Below are positions 49,071-58,471 of a stretch of 64,000 nt of DNA, one piece after another. A program made the position numbers and the translations under genes. This DNA is from JAFLBD01 sp043754215 (GTDB lineage Bacteria; Armatimonadota; Fimbriimonadia; Fimbriimonadales; Fimbriimonadaceae). Every line of letters begins with the position of its first letter. Positions within the stretch are counted from its first letter, which is position 1. The DNA is taken from assembly GCA_043754215.1 (NCBI GenBank), contig JAYUVF010000072.1, positions 3,591 to 67,590 of the forward strand, given 5' to 3'. A model generated the notes under the pieces. That model did not search any database and had not been told where the DNA came from. It saw only the letters and a program-made list of their open reading frames with translations.

Positions 49071-50315
49071 ATGAAACGCACTCTCAAAAACCCAGCCAAG
49101 CGACTGCTCGCAACGGCGTTGGCCGTAGCCTCGGCCTCTCTGCTCACCGCCCAAACGATCGGAATCGAATCGGAGCTCGATGCCGCACCTGCGGATTCAC
49201 AGGCTCCCACCTCCCTTTTCACTTTCAACTCAGCGGGAGTCGTCGTTATCGCAGGCACCCTGACATTCGGGGGGTTACCCGACCACTTTGATGGCATTGC
49301 GCAGAAGGCGGATGGAACGGTCTGGTGTTTCAGGCTAACGACGGCGGGTTCCCAACTCTGCCGAGTTAATACCGCCACCAATGTGTGCACACCCCAACCC
49401 ACATTTTTAGCAGGGCGGAAAATCCGTGGGGCTTCATTCGAGGCTGGCGGCAGGCTCTTCGCAATTGACGACGCTTTTAACGAGCTCGTCGAAGTGAATT
49501 CGCTCACCGGTGCCATCATGGGATCGGTACCCCTCAAATTGGCCGGCGTACCCTACGCACTCAGTAGCGCCTGTGACCTCGTATTCAGCGCGTACGGCGT
49601 TCTGCTGACCGATATGAATCGGTTTTATATGCTGAGTCCGGCGGGCAATTTGGGTCCTATGCACCTTGACGGTGTTGCCGGTACAGATGGGGCGCTTGTC
49701 TCAAATGATGGTGTCGCCATTGAGCCGACCGGAGCTGTGGTGACTCACGACAACGCTTCTCGAGACGACATTTACCGATACAACGCATTCGCCGGGTGGG
49801 CTAGATTGCTGCTCGTGCCCAACGTGGTTGTGCCTGTGACCGGCGGTCGCGGCGACTTGACGTCGCTTCCCAATGTGAAACTCATTCGCGGCATGTTGGT
49901 CGTGGTCGGCGGTGGTGGCAACCCTGATGGCTACATCCCGTGGAAATGGCGACTGAAGGAGCCTCAGACCGGAGATGTGCTCTGGGAAGGCGAATTTCCG
50001 GTTCTACCGAGCGGGGCGTTCGAAATTCCGGTGGATATTGCGGGAGAAGCAATTCTGGAAATTGATCACCCTATCGCTTGCCGGCGCTCGCGACCAATCA
50101 ACATTAACCCTGATAACGGCGTGCTCCTAAATGTCCCGTTCTTCATGCGGGTTGGCGACGTGGACGGGTCTGGCGAAATTGACGCGGCCGACATCGACAT
50201 TGTGATCTCCAACTTTGGTGCACCCGGAGGACCGGCGGATGTCGATGTGTCCGGTGAGGTTGATGCCGCGGACATTGACATCGTGATCGCTAACTTTGGC
50301 GAAACCGACAGCTAA
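49071..50315 (+). CDS. Secreted protein with C-terminal dockerin/EF-hand repeats
   Basis: 414 residues from ATG 49071, which opens a signal peptide (MKRTLKNPAKRLLATALAVASASLLTAQ). The middle (about 300 residues) is beta-rich with propeller-like repeats, no known catalytic motif. The end has two EF-hand-type repeats, GDVDGSGEIDAADIDIVISNF and DVDVSGEVDAADIDIVIANF, the dockerin-like tail common on exported proteins of Armatimonadota and Planctomycetota. In-frame ATG 48993 precedes but lacks a signal peptide context. The operator at 48948-48987 suggests control by the adjacent BTAD regulator. Confidence 0.78.
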   Translation: MKRTLKNPAKRLLATALAVASASLLTAQTIGIESELDAAPADSQAPTSLFTFNSAGVVVIAGTLTFGGLPDHFDGIAQKADGTVWCFRLTTAGSQLCRVNTATNVCTPQPTFLAGRKIRGASFEAGGRLFAIDDAFNELVEVNSLTGAIMGSVPLKLAGVPYALSSACDLVFSAYGVLLTDMNRFYMLSPAGNLGPMHLDGVAGTDGALVSNDGVAIEPTGAVVTHDNASRDDIYRYNAFAGWARLLLVPNVVVPVTGGRGDLTSLPNVKLIRGMLVVVGGGGNPDGYIPWKWRLKEPQTGDVLWEGEFPVLPSGAFEIPVDIAGEAILEIDHPIACRRSRPININPDNGVLLNVPFFMRVGDVDGSGEIDAADIDIVISNFGAPGGPADVDVSGEVDAADIDIVIANFGETDS

Positions 50316-50339
50316 TCTCGTGCGGTGACAGTCTGTTTT

Positions 50340-50369
50340 GGCTCCCGCGTGCGGGAGCCAATTTTAGTT
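50340..50369 (+). terminator. Rho-independent-like terminator after the dockerin gene
   Basis: GGCTCCCG (50340-50347) and CGGGAGCC (50352-50359) form an 8-bp perfect stem with a 4-nt loop, followed by AATTTTAGTT. It sits 25 bp after the stop codon. Confidence 0.7.
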
Positions 50370-50561
50370 GTGGACGGACTCGTCGGCCCGAATGGCCTCC
50401 GTTTCAAATGCTCCAGCTACTTCGCCTCTTCAATTCATGCTCAAATTACACAGAAGAGACTACAAGCTTAGGTGCTTCTTATATATGTGGAATGCGGAAA
50501 GCACATCAACGATCCCCAAAACGCGAACATTTGGACCGGAACTTGACTCTACAAAGATATC

Positions 50562-52376
50562 GTGCCAAGGATTCTTCTTTTTTCAAGCTGTGCGCTCGGT
50601 GCCCTATTTATCGCCGGGATCGCCACACGTCCGTCCGCCCCGAAATCGGCGGACTGTAGTGAGTCCAAGGTAGCTCGCAACGAAGCCGCCTATCGAACTG
50701 CCAAAAAGAGGCTCGCGAGCGCAGATATGACGAGCCAGCCCGCGCCGGTCGCCGTGTGTTTTGCCGCTGGTACCGATCCCGGCGTCATGACCGGCTTCTA
50801 TGAAGCGCTCGAAGAAGCTCAGGAGGGCGCATGGCCGAGTGGCAACCGATACAACTTAAACACTCGGTGGAGCATCGGCGTCCAGGGCGACCCGGTCACT
50901 CTGCGTTGGAGCTTTGTTCCCGACGGGCTCAGCATCTCCAACGGTGTCGGTGAAGGCGTTGGTCCTAGCACCCTCTTCGCCTCGATGGACGCGAAATTTG
51001 GCGGGAACCGTGCGCTATGGATCAGCAAATTTCAGGAGGTGTTCGATAGATGGTCAGAGGTCTCTGGCCTGAAGTACGTCCGTGTGACCAACGGCGTCGA
51101 TCCTTGGGACGACAACGCGGTTTGGGGCTCGGTGGGGTCTGCAACTCGCGGCGACCTTCGAATCTCGATGAAGAATATTGACGGATTGAACGGAATTTTG
51201 GCTTACAATTTCTTCCCGCAATCGGGTGACATGGTAATCGATGCTTCGGAAAGCTGGGGCGCGGAAGGAGGCAACAACTACCGTTTCCTGCGCAACACCA
51301 TCTCACACGAGCATGGCCATGGAATGGGCGTCAACCACGTTTGCCCATCTGTGTCGTCCGCTGGCGGTCGAACCAAACTGATGGAGCCGACTCTTGCCAC
51401 CGCGTTTGACGGTCCGCAGCAAGACGACATCCGCGCCGCCCACCGCCACTATGGCGATGCTTTCGAGCCCAACAACAATCTCGCCACGGCAAAGCCGACG
51501 GGAGCGTCCATCGGCGTGGGTAGTAGTTTCGTGCTAGGCACGCTCAGCGGTGCAGGGACAGCAACTAGCCTCTCCATTGACGCAAATGGCGAGGAGGACT
51601 TCTACACCCTCACCACCACCGCCCCGATCCAACTCACCGCTACCGCGACCCCGATAGGCACGACCTACCTGTCAGGAACACAAACCAGCGGTTGCGATAC
51701 CGGAACAAGCGTCGCTGCCGCATCCATCGCCAATCTCGGGATCCAAGTGCAGACCTCAACGGGCACCCCCATCGACGACGCCCAACTCGCCATGCTCGGT
51801 CTCCCCGAGTCCACTACCGTAGACCTCCCGACTCCGGGAACCTACGTGGTGCGTGTCTTTGAGACCGATGCCCCGACCCAGAGCCAACTATATCGTCTGA
51901 ATCTTAGCGGCGCCGCACGCCCGACCAGCACCGTCTCGGGCCGGATCACGTTCCTCGATTGGACCGCCGCCAGCGCTGCTCTTCCGGTCACGATTTCGGT
52001 GCGAAACGCAGAAACCCAAGCAGTGCTTGGCACCGTCAACACCACGACCACCGCTCTCGGTGACTACTCGGTCAACGTGATTGGCGTGGTTCCAGGGGTC
52101 AGCTATCAGATCTCCGCCGACGGTCCGATTTGGATCCGCAAGACGGTGACTCTGGTCGCCCCCGCCGGTCGAAACTTCACCGCGAACAACTACAACTTGT
52201 TCAATGGCGACGTGGACAACTCCGGCGAAGTGGACGCCGCCGATATTGACGATGTGATCGCCGCCTTCGGTCAGACTCCAGGGTCCTTCCTGGAGGCCGA
52301 CGTGGACGGCAGCGGGGAAGTAGACGCTGCCGACATTGACATCGTCATCGCGAACTTCGGCGCGACCGACAACTAA
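50562..52376 (+). CDS. Secreted metzincin-type metalloprotease with dockerin tail
   Basis: 604 residues. The N-terminus LLFSSCALGALFIAGIA is a signal peptide or lipoprotein-like leader. Near residue 246 NTISHEHGHGMGVNHVCP fits HExxHxxGxxH, the zinc site of metzincins such as matrixins. A middle domain near 310-450 resembles the pre-peptidase C-terminal type (DANGEEDFYTLTT). A beta-sandwich (VSGRITFLDWT...VTISVRNAETQAVLG) precedes two EF-hand-type dockerin repeats (GDVDNSGEVDAADIDDVIAAF and DVDGSGEVDAADIDIVIANF). The repeats match those of the gene at 49.1 kb, so both exported proteins may share an anchoring or processing route. Confidence 0.82.
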   Translation: MPRILLFSSCALGALFIAGIATRPSAPKSADCSESKVARNEAAYRTAKKRLASADMTSQPAPVAVCFAAGTDPGVMTGFYEALEEAQEGAWPSGNRYNLNTRWSIGVQGDPVTLRWSFVPDGLSISNGVGEGVGPSTLFASMDAKFGGNRALWISKFQEVFDRWSEVSGLKYVRVTNGVDPWDDNAVWGSVGSATRGDLRISMKNIDGLNGILAYNFFPQSGDMVIDASESWGAEGGNNYRFLRNTISHEHGHGMGVNHVCPSVSSAGGRTKLMEPTLATAFDGPQQDDIRAAHRHYGDAFEPNNNLATAKPTGASIGVGSSFVLGTLSGAGTATSLSIDANGEEDFYTLTTTAPIQLTATATPIGTTYLSGTQTSGCDTGTSVAAASIANLGIQVQTSTGTPIDDAQLAMLGLPESTTVDLPTPGTYVVRVFETDAPTQSQLYRLNLSGAARPTSTVSGRITFLDWTAASAALPVTISVRNAETQAVLGTVNTTTTALGDYSVNVIGVVPGVSYQISADGPIWIRKTVTLVAPAGRNFTANNYNLFNGDVDNSGEVDAADIDDVIAAFGQTPGSFLEADVDGSGEVDAADIDIVIANFGATDN

Positions 52377-52426
52377 ACCCCGCCCCGCTCGCATCGCCCC
52401 GAACTCTACATTGGTAGACTCGGGGC

Positions 52427-54130
52427 ATGCCTGCGATCGCCTTTGACCGCTATTATCGCTACGAAGAGTTTTCTGCTCTTCTTGCCGCATTTGCTGCCGA
52501 GTTTCCCCAACTAGTCGAACTCGAAAGTATCGGGAAGAGCTACGAGGGGAGAGACATTTGGCTCCTTACTGTCACCAATTCCGCTACCGGGCCGGCCCAA
52601 GATAAGCCCGCGTTTTGGTGCGATGGCAACATCCACGCCACCGAAGTCAGCGCCGGCACCGCCATCACGCATCTGCTGAACAAGCTCTGCACCCAATACG
52701 GCAAGGACCCGAAAATAACCGAGGTGCTGGATTCTCGGGCGTTCTACCTCGTCCCGCGGCTTAATCCGGATGGCGCAGAGTGGGCGCTTGAGGACGTTCC
52801 TCGAATGGTTCGCAGTTCGACCCGGCCCTATCCCTTTGACGAGGAGGATCTATACGGCCTCGAAAAGATAGACATCAACGGCGACGGCAAGATCCTCAAC
52901 ATGCGGGTGAAGGACGCCAACGGGCCGTGGAAGATCAGCGAGACTGAGCCTCGCCTCATGGAGAAGAGGAAGCCCGGGGACACGGGCGGCACTTATTACC
53001 GAGTCCTGCCCGAGGGTCTATTCCACCACTTCGACGGGCTGACCATGCGGGGGCGCAAGATCAAGGAGGGCCTCGACATGAACCGGAACTTCCCGAGCGC
53101 GTGGCGGCAAGAGCACGAGCAGTACGGCGCAGGCCCCTATCCCACGAGCGAGCCGGAAATTCGAGCATGTGTTCAAGCCATCACAGAGCGGCCAAACATC
53201 TGCGGCGCGATCACATTCCATACCTACAGTGGAGTGTTTCTCCGTCCCCCGAGCCGCATGGCCGACGATGATATTCCGCCCGAGGACATTTGGGTGTTCA
53301 AGGAGTTTGGGGACGTCTGCGAGAAGATGACCGGCTATCCGGCCATCAGCAACTTCCATGAGTTCAAATATCATCCGAAAGAGGTCATTACCGGCACCTT
53401 CGATGATTGGATGTACGAGCATAAAGGCGTCCACGCCTGGACATGCGAGATCTGGGCTCCTCCCCGACAAGCGGGCATCACGGACTACAAGTACATCGAG
53501 TGGTTCCGCGAGCATCCATTTGAGCACGACGTGAAGATGCTGGAATGGAGCGATAAGGAACTGGACGGCAAGGGCTATTACGCCTGGGCGGAGTTCGACC
53601 ATCCGCAACTTGGCAAAGTCGAGATTGGCGGCTGGGACGCCTTCTACGCCATGCGCAATCCGCCGCCAAAATTCCTTGAGAAGGAAGTGGCTCCGCTCGG
53701 CGATTTCGCGATTTGGCAAGCCGCCGCGTCGCCAAAGCTCGAGGTTCGAGAGGTACAAACCACCAGCGTCGGGAGTAGCGTTCGCATCCGATTTGTCGTC
53801 GCGAACACCGGCTATTTGCCCACGACCGTCACGGAGCACGCCAAGAAGAAGCAGCTAGTCCGGGGGGTGATCGGGGAAATCACGAAGGACGGGACGGAAT
53901 TGGACACTGCAGGTTCTTCTGAACCTGCATGGTTAGTCAGTGGAAAGCTGCGTCAGGATGGCGGGCAGCTCATGGGCTGGTCGCATGTATCAAAGGGTGG
54001 TTGGGGCTACCAATTGGACGGCACGAGTGACCTCGTGGTGTTCGAATGGGTCGTGGCGGGCGCGGGCACTTATCACCTGCTTGCTAAGCATGAGCGAGCG
54101 GGAACCGTGAGACTTTCCGTCAGCGTCTAG
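52427..54130 (+). CDS. M14 zinc carboxypeptidase
   Basis: 567 residues. GNIHATEVSAG near residue 70 supplies His and Glu, TFHTYSGVFLRP near 265 the second His, and HAWTCEIWAPP near 340 the catalytic Glu, the M14 set. YRYEEFSALLAAFAAEFP at the start is the usual M14 N-terminal helix. A DINGDGKILNMRV insert near 145 looks like a calcium loop. The C-terminal 150 residues form a beta domain. No signal peptide is visible, so it may act in the cytoplasm or be exported another way. It starts 51 bp after the metalloprotease gene. Confidence 0.87.
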   Translation: MPAIAFDRYYRYEEFSALLAAFAAEFPQLVELESIGKSYEGRDIWLLTVTNSATGPAQDKPAFWCDGNIHATEVSAGTAITHLLNKLCTQYGKDPKITEVLDSRAFYLVPRLNPDGAEWALEDVPRMVRSSTRPYPFDEEDLYGLEKIDINGDGKILNMRVKDANGPWKISETEPRLMEKRKPGDTGGTYYRVLPEGLFHHFDGLTMRGRKIKEGLDMNRNFPSAWRQEHEQYGAGPYPTSEPEIRACVQAITERPNICGAITFHTYSGVFLRPPSRMADDDIPPEDIWVFKEFGDVCEKMTGYPAISNFHEFKYHPKEVITGTFDDWMYEHKGVHAWTCEIWAPPRQAGITDYKYIEWFREHPFEHDVKMLEWSDKELDGKGYYAWAEFDHPQLGKVEIGGWDAFYAMRNPPPKFLEKEVAPLGDFAIWQAAASPKLEVREVQTTSVGSSVRIRFVVANTGYLPTTVTEHAKKKQLVRGVIGEITKDGTELDTAGSSEPAWLVSGKLRQDGGQLMGWSHVSKGGWGYQLDGTSDLVVFEWVVAGAGTYHLLAKHERAGTVRLSVSV

Positions 54131-54136
54131 CTTTTC

Positions 54137-54170
54137 AAGGACGGACCGTGGCATACTTCGGTCCGTCCTT
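54137..54170. terminator. Strong 12-bp hairpin after the carboxypeptidase gene
   Basis: AAGGACGGACCG (54137-54148) and CGGTCCGTCCTT (54159-54170) pair perfectly over 12 bp with a 10-nt loop, 7 bp after the stop. There is no downstream T-run, though CTTTTC precedes it, so it could end transcription on the other strand or act as an mRNA-stabilising hairpin. Confidence 0.6.
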
Positions 54171-54208
54171 GACTGGGACCTAACTTTCGGAGGTGAAAAG
54201 AATAATGA

Positions 54209-55357
54209 TTGCTCAGATACTCAACTTTACAATTCGCGCCTCCGCATTCCGACACTGATCTGAATTCTGGCGAGGTGCTTTGCCACGCAATTTCAACAAC
54301 AGTGCAGGAAAAACTAACTAACAAAACTCTTCGTCAACTCGGGCATCTTGATGAGCCCCAGATTAAAAAGCTCATCGAGCAAGCGCGCTATCTGCGCCGC
54401 CGATCTGGGCAAAAAGAAACTCCACTCGACCTATGGGTCGAGCGAATCCTTCGTAAAACTGCTCGAGACCTCCCGAGCCTCGACTCATTGCAACCCGGGG
54501 TTGTGGGATCAGTGCTGCGGCAGGAAGCCCTGGTCCACATGGCTGAGGGGGTCGTCTCAGTGGCCCTCTCCACTCAATCGCTTGTCGTGGGTGATCGCGT
54601 TACGGTGGGCATGGGGTCGGCTGGCTGGCAGATCGCCGAGGTACTGCCCCGCGAGACCATTCTGTCCCGGCCCGACGTGCAAAATGCCCGCCAGGAGCGG
54701 CCAGTTGCCGCGAATATGGAATGCGTGGTCGTGATGGTCTCGGTGGTGTCACCGCCGTTGCACCCGCGACTGATCGACCGGTACCTTGTGGCGATCAATC
54801 GGGGTGGCGCACAGCCGATTCTGTGCGTCAACAAGCTCGACTTGCTTGCAGACTCCTCTGAGCTGGAGTGCCTGGAGGCCCATCGCCAGAACGGGGTGCC
54901 TGTCTTTCTTTGCTCAACCGTTGATGGCACGGGCGTTGAGGATTTACGGCGGTTCGTCGCTGGAAAGGTGATCGTCTTCGTAGGGCACTCGGGCGTGGGG
55001 AAGTCGAGCATCATCAATGCGTTCTCGCCTGAACTGAACCTGAAGACGGGCTCCACCAGCGAGGGCTATGGGCGAGGCACGCACACCACGACCGTCAGTT
55101 CTCGGCATGAACTGCCCGACGGAACCGTGGTGATGGACACGCCTGGCGTGCGGTCGTTCGGTCTCTGGGCCGCTGCCCAAACTGATCTCGATGCCGCATT
55201 CCCAGAGATGGCTAACCTTGAATGCCGATTTCGGGACTGCCGCCACCAATCCGAGCCCGGATGTGCGGTCTTGGCGGGACTGGAGGACGGCACGCTGGAG
55301 AAGGCGCGCTACAAGGCGTACGTCAAGCTTCGTGATGAGATTGCTGGGACCATGTAA
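54209..55357 (+). CDS. rsgA: Ribosome small-subunit GTPase
   Basis: Circularly permuted GTPase: NKLDLLA (G4), GHSGVGKSSIINA (P-loop) and DTPGVRSFG (G3) in this order, then a C-terminal zinc site CRFRDCRHQSEPGC. An OB-fold part (VVGSVLRQEALVHMAEGVVSVAL...VVGDRVTVG) lies before the GTPase. It matures 30S ribosomes. The 5' end is unsure: the frame opens at TTG 54209, and GTG 54275 is another choice. A strong GGAGGTGA (54189-54196) serves an out-of-frame ATG at 54205 that encodes 17 codons ending at 54258. About 100 residues before the OB fold are extra relative to E. coli RsgA. Confidence 0.88.
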   Translation: MLRYSTLQFAPPHSDTDLNSGEVLCHAISTTVQEKLTNKTLRQLGHLDEPQIKKLIEQARYLRRRSGQKETPLDLWVERILRKTARDLPSLDSLQPGVVGSVLRQEALVHMAEGVVSVALSTQSLVVGDRVTVGMGSAGWQIAEVLPRETILSRPDVQNARQERPVAANMECVVVMVSVVSPPLHPRLIDRYLVAINRGGAQPILCVNKLDLLADSSELECLEAHRQNGVPVFLCSTVDGTGVEDLRRFVAGKVIVFVGHSGVGKSSIINAFSPELNLKTGSTSEGYGRGTHTTTVSSRHELPDGTVVMDTPGVRSFGLWAAAQTDLDAAFPEMANLECRFRDCRHQSEPGCAVLAGLEDGTLEKARYKAYVKLRDEIAGTM

Positions 55358-55392
55358 CCGCGGAAGCTAGCGATTGCGTCCAACCCCGAACT

Positions 55393-55971
55393 ATGGCGTT
55401 TGGATGGCAAGGCGAACGAATAAGACTGGTGCCGGTTGACGTAGATCGGCACCTGGACAACTATTACCGATGGCTCAATGATCCTGAGATCACTGCGAAT
55501 CTTCTGATCGGTTCCAGGCCCATCACGAGGGTTTGGGAAGAGGAGTTCCTCCGCAACGTTGGGAAGTCTGACCCGACCAGCGTTTTCTTTGCCGTCGAGA
55601 CTCTCGATGGCGTCCACATCGGGGCAACGGGAGTCCACGAGATTGACCTGGAGCACCGCAGTGCCATCACCGGGATTTTCCTCGGCGATCCTGCGAACTG
55701 GGGCAAAGGGTACGGCGCCGATGTGGTGAGAACCCGCGCGCGCTACTGCTTCGAGCAGCTAGGGCTGGAGACCCTGCGCAGCAGCCATCTCAGCGGCAAC
55801 TTGCGCAGCCGTCGTATGCTAGAAAAGTGCGGCTATCGAGAGGTGGGGGTTTTGCCTCAGCGCTACTGGAGGAACGGGGAATGGCGCGATGAGCACCTGT
55901 TCTCATTGACCCGAGCCGAGTGGGAAACTACTCTTGGTCCCTCCAAGCCTGAGGGGCCAGACCGCCGCTAA
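55393..55971 (+). CDS. RimJ/RimL-type GNAT acetyltransferase
   Basis: 192 residues. IRLVPVDVDRHLDNYYRWLNDPEI is the typical RimJ/L start, GIFLGDPANWGKGYGADVVR the acetyl-CoA loop (motif A), and SHLSGNLRSRRMLEKCGYREVGVL the C-terminal motif B. It acetylates an amino group of a protein or small molecule; the target cannot be told. It follows rsgA by 35 bp and converges on rodA with a 44-nt 3' overlap. Confidence 0.85.
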   Translation: MAFGWQGERIRLVPVDVDRHLDNYYRWLNDPEITANLLIGSRPITRVWEEEFLRNVGKSDPTSVFFAVETLDGVHIGATGVHEIDLEHRSAITGIFLGDPANWGKGYGADVVRTRARYCFEQLGLETLRSSHLSGNLRSRRMLEKCGYREVGVLPQRYWRNGEWRDEHLFSLTRAEWETTLGPSKPEGPDRR

Positions 55972-57100
55972 ACACACCCTCTTCGCTTCGGGCGTTAAGG
56001 TTGATCACTAATCCCACGCAGGCTAAACACAGCCACAGGGCCGTTCCGCCGTAGCTGATGAAGGGCAGCCAAAGCCCAATAACGGGTCCGATGCCGAGGT
56101 TCATCGCCATGTTCACGATCCAGTGGAACGCGAGCACGGTGAGCACCCCAACGCAGGCCATCCGGGCGAAGAGGTCGGACATCTTAAGCGCGAGCATCCA
56201 ACCGCGAATAAAGAACGCGGCAAATGTGAACATCACCAGGGCAGAGCCGAAGAAGCCTCCCTCTTCCGCGATAACCGTGAAAATGAAGTCGTTGCGCGCT
56301 TCGGGTACGGCTCTGCGTTCTCGCTGCTCGCCCTTCAAAAACCCTTGACCCAGCGTCCCCCCAACTCCAATCGCGATCATCGCTTGGTCTTGTTGGTAAT
56401 GTTCTTTTTGGTCGTCCTTAGTTTTTGAGACTAGCGTGCGCAGTCGTTCTTTTTGGTAATCGCGCAGCAAAGTTGCCCCCAGCACTGCACCCACTAAAAT
56501 CAGCCCCAATAAGAAACCAATGATTTGCTTCCACGGCACCTGAGCAATGAAGCAGATTACGAGCCACGAGACGAAAATGGTCACCGTCGCGCCAAGATGT
56601 GGCTGCCTAAACACTAGGTACAAGGTCGGCAACACATGAAGAAACGATAGCGCAAACGTCCACCCGTTGCCCACATCCTCGCGACGCCTGCTGAAAAAGA
56701 CGGAGAGAGTGATGACGGTGATGATCTTGCTCATCTCGCTCGGTTGGAACTGAATTGGGCCGATGTCGAGCCATCTTTGTGCGCCCTTAGCTGTTGAGCC
56801 CTGAAGGATGACCAGAGCGAGCATCCCGACATTGATGGCGTACAAAAAGTTGACAATTCGATGCCAAATCATCGACGGAGTGAGCAGGAAAACCAGAAAC
56901 GGCACGATCCCCATCACGAGAAGCATCAGCTGCTTCCTAAACATATTTTCGCCGGAATCCGCCTGATTCACGGAAAAAATCGCCATCAGTCCGAACAGGA
57001 TCAGGACAACGACCGCCCCCACGAACATCGGATCGAAGCCGCTCGCTTTCAATAATGTAAAGCGACGATCATTACTGGAGATCGCGTCGGGACTACTCAC
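55928..57100 (-). CDS. rodA: RodA/FtsW/SpoVE-family peptidoglycan glycosyltransferase
   Basis: 390 residues, about ten membrane helices. QPSEMSKIITVITLSVFFSRR and QPHLGATVTIFVSWLVICFIA carry the SEDS catalytic region, and GPVIGLWLPFISYGGTALWL is the family signature near the C-terminus. It polymerises lipid II for cell-wall elongation. RodA is favoured over FtsW by length and by EEGGFFGSALVMF; a clear split needs a tree. Its start overlaps a lipoprotein gene by 4 nt, ending a five-gene unit. Confidence 0.88.
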   Translation of the reverse strand: MSSPDAISSNDRRFTLLKASGFDPMFVGAVVVLILFGLMAIFSVNQADSGENMFRKQLMLLVMGIVPFLVFLLTPSMIWHRIVNFLYAINVGMLALVILQGSTAKGAQRWLDIGPIQFQPSEMSKIITVITLSVFFSRRREDVGNGWTFALSFLHVLPTLYLVFRQPHLGATVTIFVSWLVICFIAQVPWKQIIGFLLGLILVGAVLGATLLRDYQKERLRTLVSKTKDDQKEHYQQDQAMIAIGVGGTLGQGFLKGEQRERRAVPEARNDFIFTVIAEEGGFFGSALVMFTFAAFFIRGWMLALKMSDLFARMACVGVLTVLAFHWIVNMAMNLGIGPVIGLWLPFISYGGTALWLCLACVGLVINLNARSEEGVFSGGLAPQAWRDQE

Positions 57101-57756
57101 TCTGAATCTCCCTCGTCCGGCAACCTCGTGGAGGCGGCGGCAAACTCCCGCTTGATCATCCCTTGACCGTTCACGAACCAGAAGGAGAGTTTGCGCAGTG
57201 CGGGGGTGGGGGTACCGCTCTCCAAGCTTAACATTACGTCAACTCGCATCGCCTCTACAGCCCCCGTCCGCATGTTGAGCTTATCCGGTGAAGTGGCGAT
57301 TTCAGCTGTTGCAGGTGAAGTTCCAAATTCCGAGGTTGAGGGAACCCCGTCCGCCGCGAGCGTCATTTTCCCTTTCCAGGTCCACTTACTCCCAGCCCGC
57401 ACTGGATTTACCAAGAGGGGGATGACCGGATCATACATCTCTCCGCCCGCTTGCCAAAGGCTAAAACGCTCGGAATCAAACTTGTACGCCTCGTGTTCAA
57501 AGGTAACCCCGTGCTCGGACTTGAGAAAAAAGACGACCTCGGAAGGCTTTCGCTCCTCGGACAGATTGATCCGCAATCGGCTACCCGCGACTACCAACAC
57601 CCCTTCGTTGTAGGGCAAAGTGTCGGGCCGGTAGCTCGCAACAGTTCCACCCGATTGACCACGATGACATCCTGCCAGCCCTACCAATAAAGCCAGCGAC
57701 ACACCACGAAATATTGAACGAGCCACCCTCGTTGTGGACGGGCTAGAGGCGATCAT
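57097..57756 (-). CDS. Lipoprotein, member 1 of a tandem related set
   Basis: 219 residues. GVSLALLVGLAGC is a lipobox, with Cys near residue 29. The body is beta-rich with SKWTWKGKMTLAADGV and KLSFWFVNGQGMIKREF, patterns shared with the next two lipoproteins, resembling the DUF3108-type single-sheet fold. Function unknown. Overlaps rodA by 4 nt. Confidence 0.7.
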   Translation of the reverse strand: MIASSPSTTRVARSIFRGVSLALLVGLAGCHRGQSGGTVASYRPDTLPYNEGVLVVAGSRLRINLSEERKPSEVVFFLKSEHGVTFEHEAYKFDSERFSLWQAGGEMYDPVIPLLVNPVRAGSKWTWKGKMTLAADGVPSTSEFGTSPATAEIATSPDKLNMRTGAVEAMRVDVMLSLESGTPTPALRKLSFWFVNGQGMIKREFAAASTRLPDEGDSE

Positions 57757-57762
57757 GCAAAT

Positions 57763-58467
57763 CTACTTGAGTTCGAGAACAAAGGTCTGGGCGGCCTGCC
57801 CAGGGACCGTTTGAGTCATTTCGGTCTTAACCGCACCTTTATCCTTCACGAACCAATACGTGCCGCTGATAGCCCCTTGTCCCTTGACCGAAGAGTTTTT
57901 GCCGGTGAACGTGACCTTTCGCGCCATATGCTCAGCCCCACCGACCTTGACCTTCTCGTCTCCGACAACCTTGTAGGTTCCGGTTGAGCTGATGTTTCCA
58001 TCCGCAGTCTTAATCGTCGAATCAGACTTCCAAGTAACCCCGACGTCCATTTTGGCGGGCAGCTCGAGCGCGGGTGCCAACAGCGTCCCGATGGATACGC
58101 TCACCACAGTCACCCCTTTTTCGTCCACGCGCACGACGTCCGAACCAACCGCTGCTAAGGCACCATCACGGCTACGGTCAAACAGGGCTCCGCCGTCCTT
58201 CATCTCTTTGAAAGTGACGGTAGAGGCACTCTCCGCGTCCGGTTGACCGGTGATTTTCACGATGTAGTCTTGCTTGCCGGGATTGCTTAGACCCGCGTAC
58301 GCATACCCGTCGTGCTTCAATGAGTCAGGAATAGTGGGCGCGGTTACAGCCGGAACGTCGGGAGTTCCCACGGTTTCCTTAGGCTTATCAGCCTCGGGGG
58401 TGGACACCGGTTCCGACTGGCAACCGATCACGAAAATAGCGGCGAATAGGGCGGCGATGGATCGCAT
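57763..58467 (-). CDS. Lipoprotein, member 2 of a tandem related set
   Basis: 234 residues. Lipobox FAAIFVIGC near residue 16, then a Pro/Thr/Glu-rich linker. GVTWKSDSTIKTADGNISSTG and GTYWFVKDKGAVKTEM match the W-K-G and W-F-V-x-x-x-G patterns of its neighbours. It likely sits in the outer or inner membrane facing the periplasm. Function unknown; no catalytic residues seen. Confidence 0.7.
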   Translation of the reverse strand: MRSIAALFAAIFVIGCQSEPVSTPEADKPKETVGTPDVPAVTAPTIPDSLKHDGYAYAGLSNPGKQDYIVKITGQPDAESASTVTFKEMKDGGALFDRSRDGALAAVGSDVVRVDEKGVTVVSVSIGTLLAPALELPAKMDVGVTWKSDSTIKTADGNISSTGTYKVVGDEKVKVGGAEHMARKVTFTGKNSSVKGQGAISGTYWFVKDKGAVKTEMTQTVPGQAAQTFVLELK

Positions 58468-58471
58468 TGCT

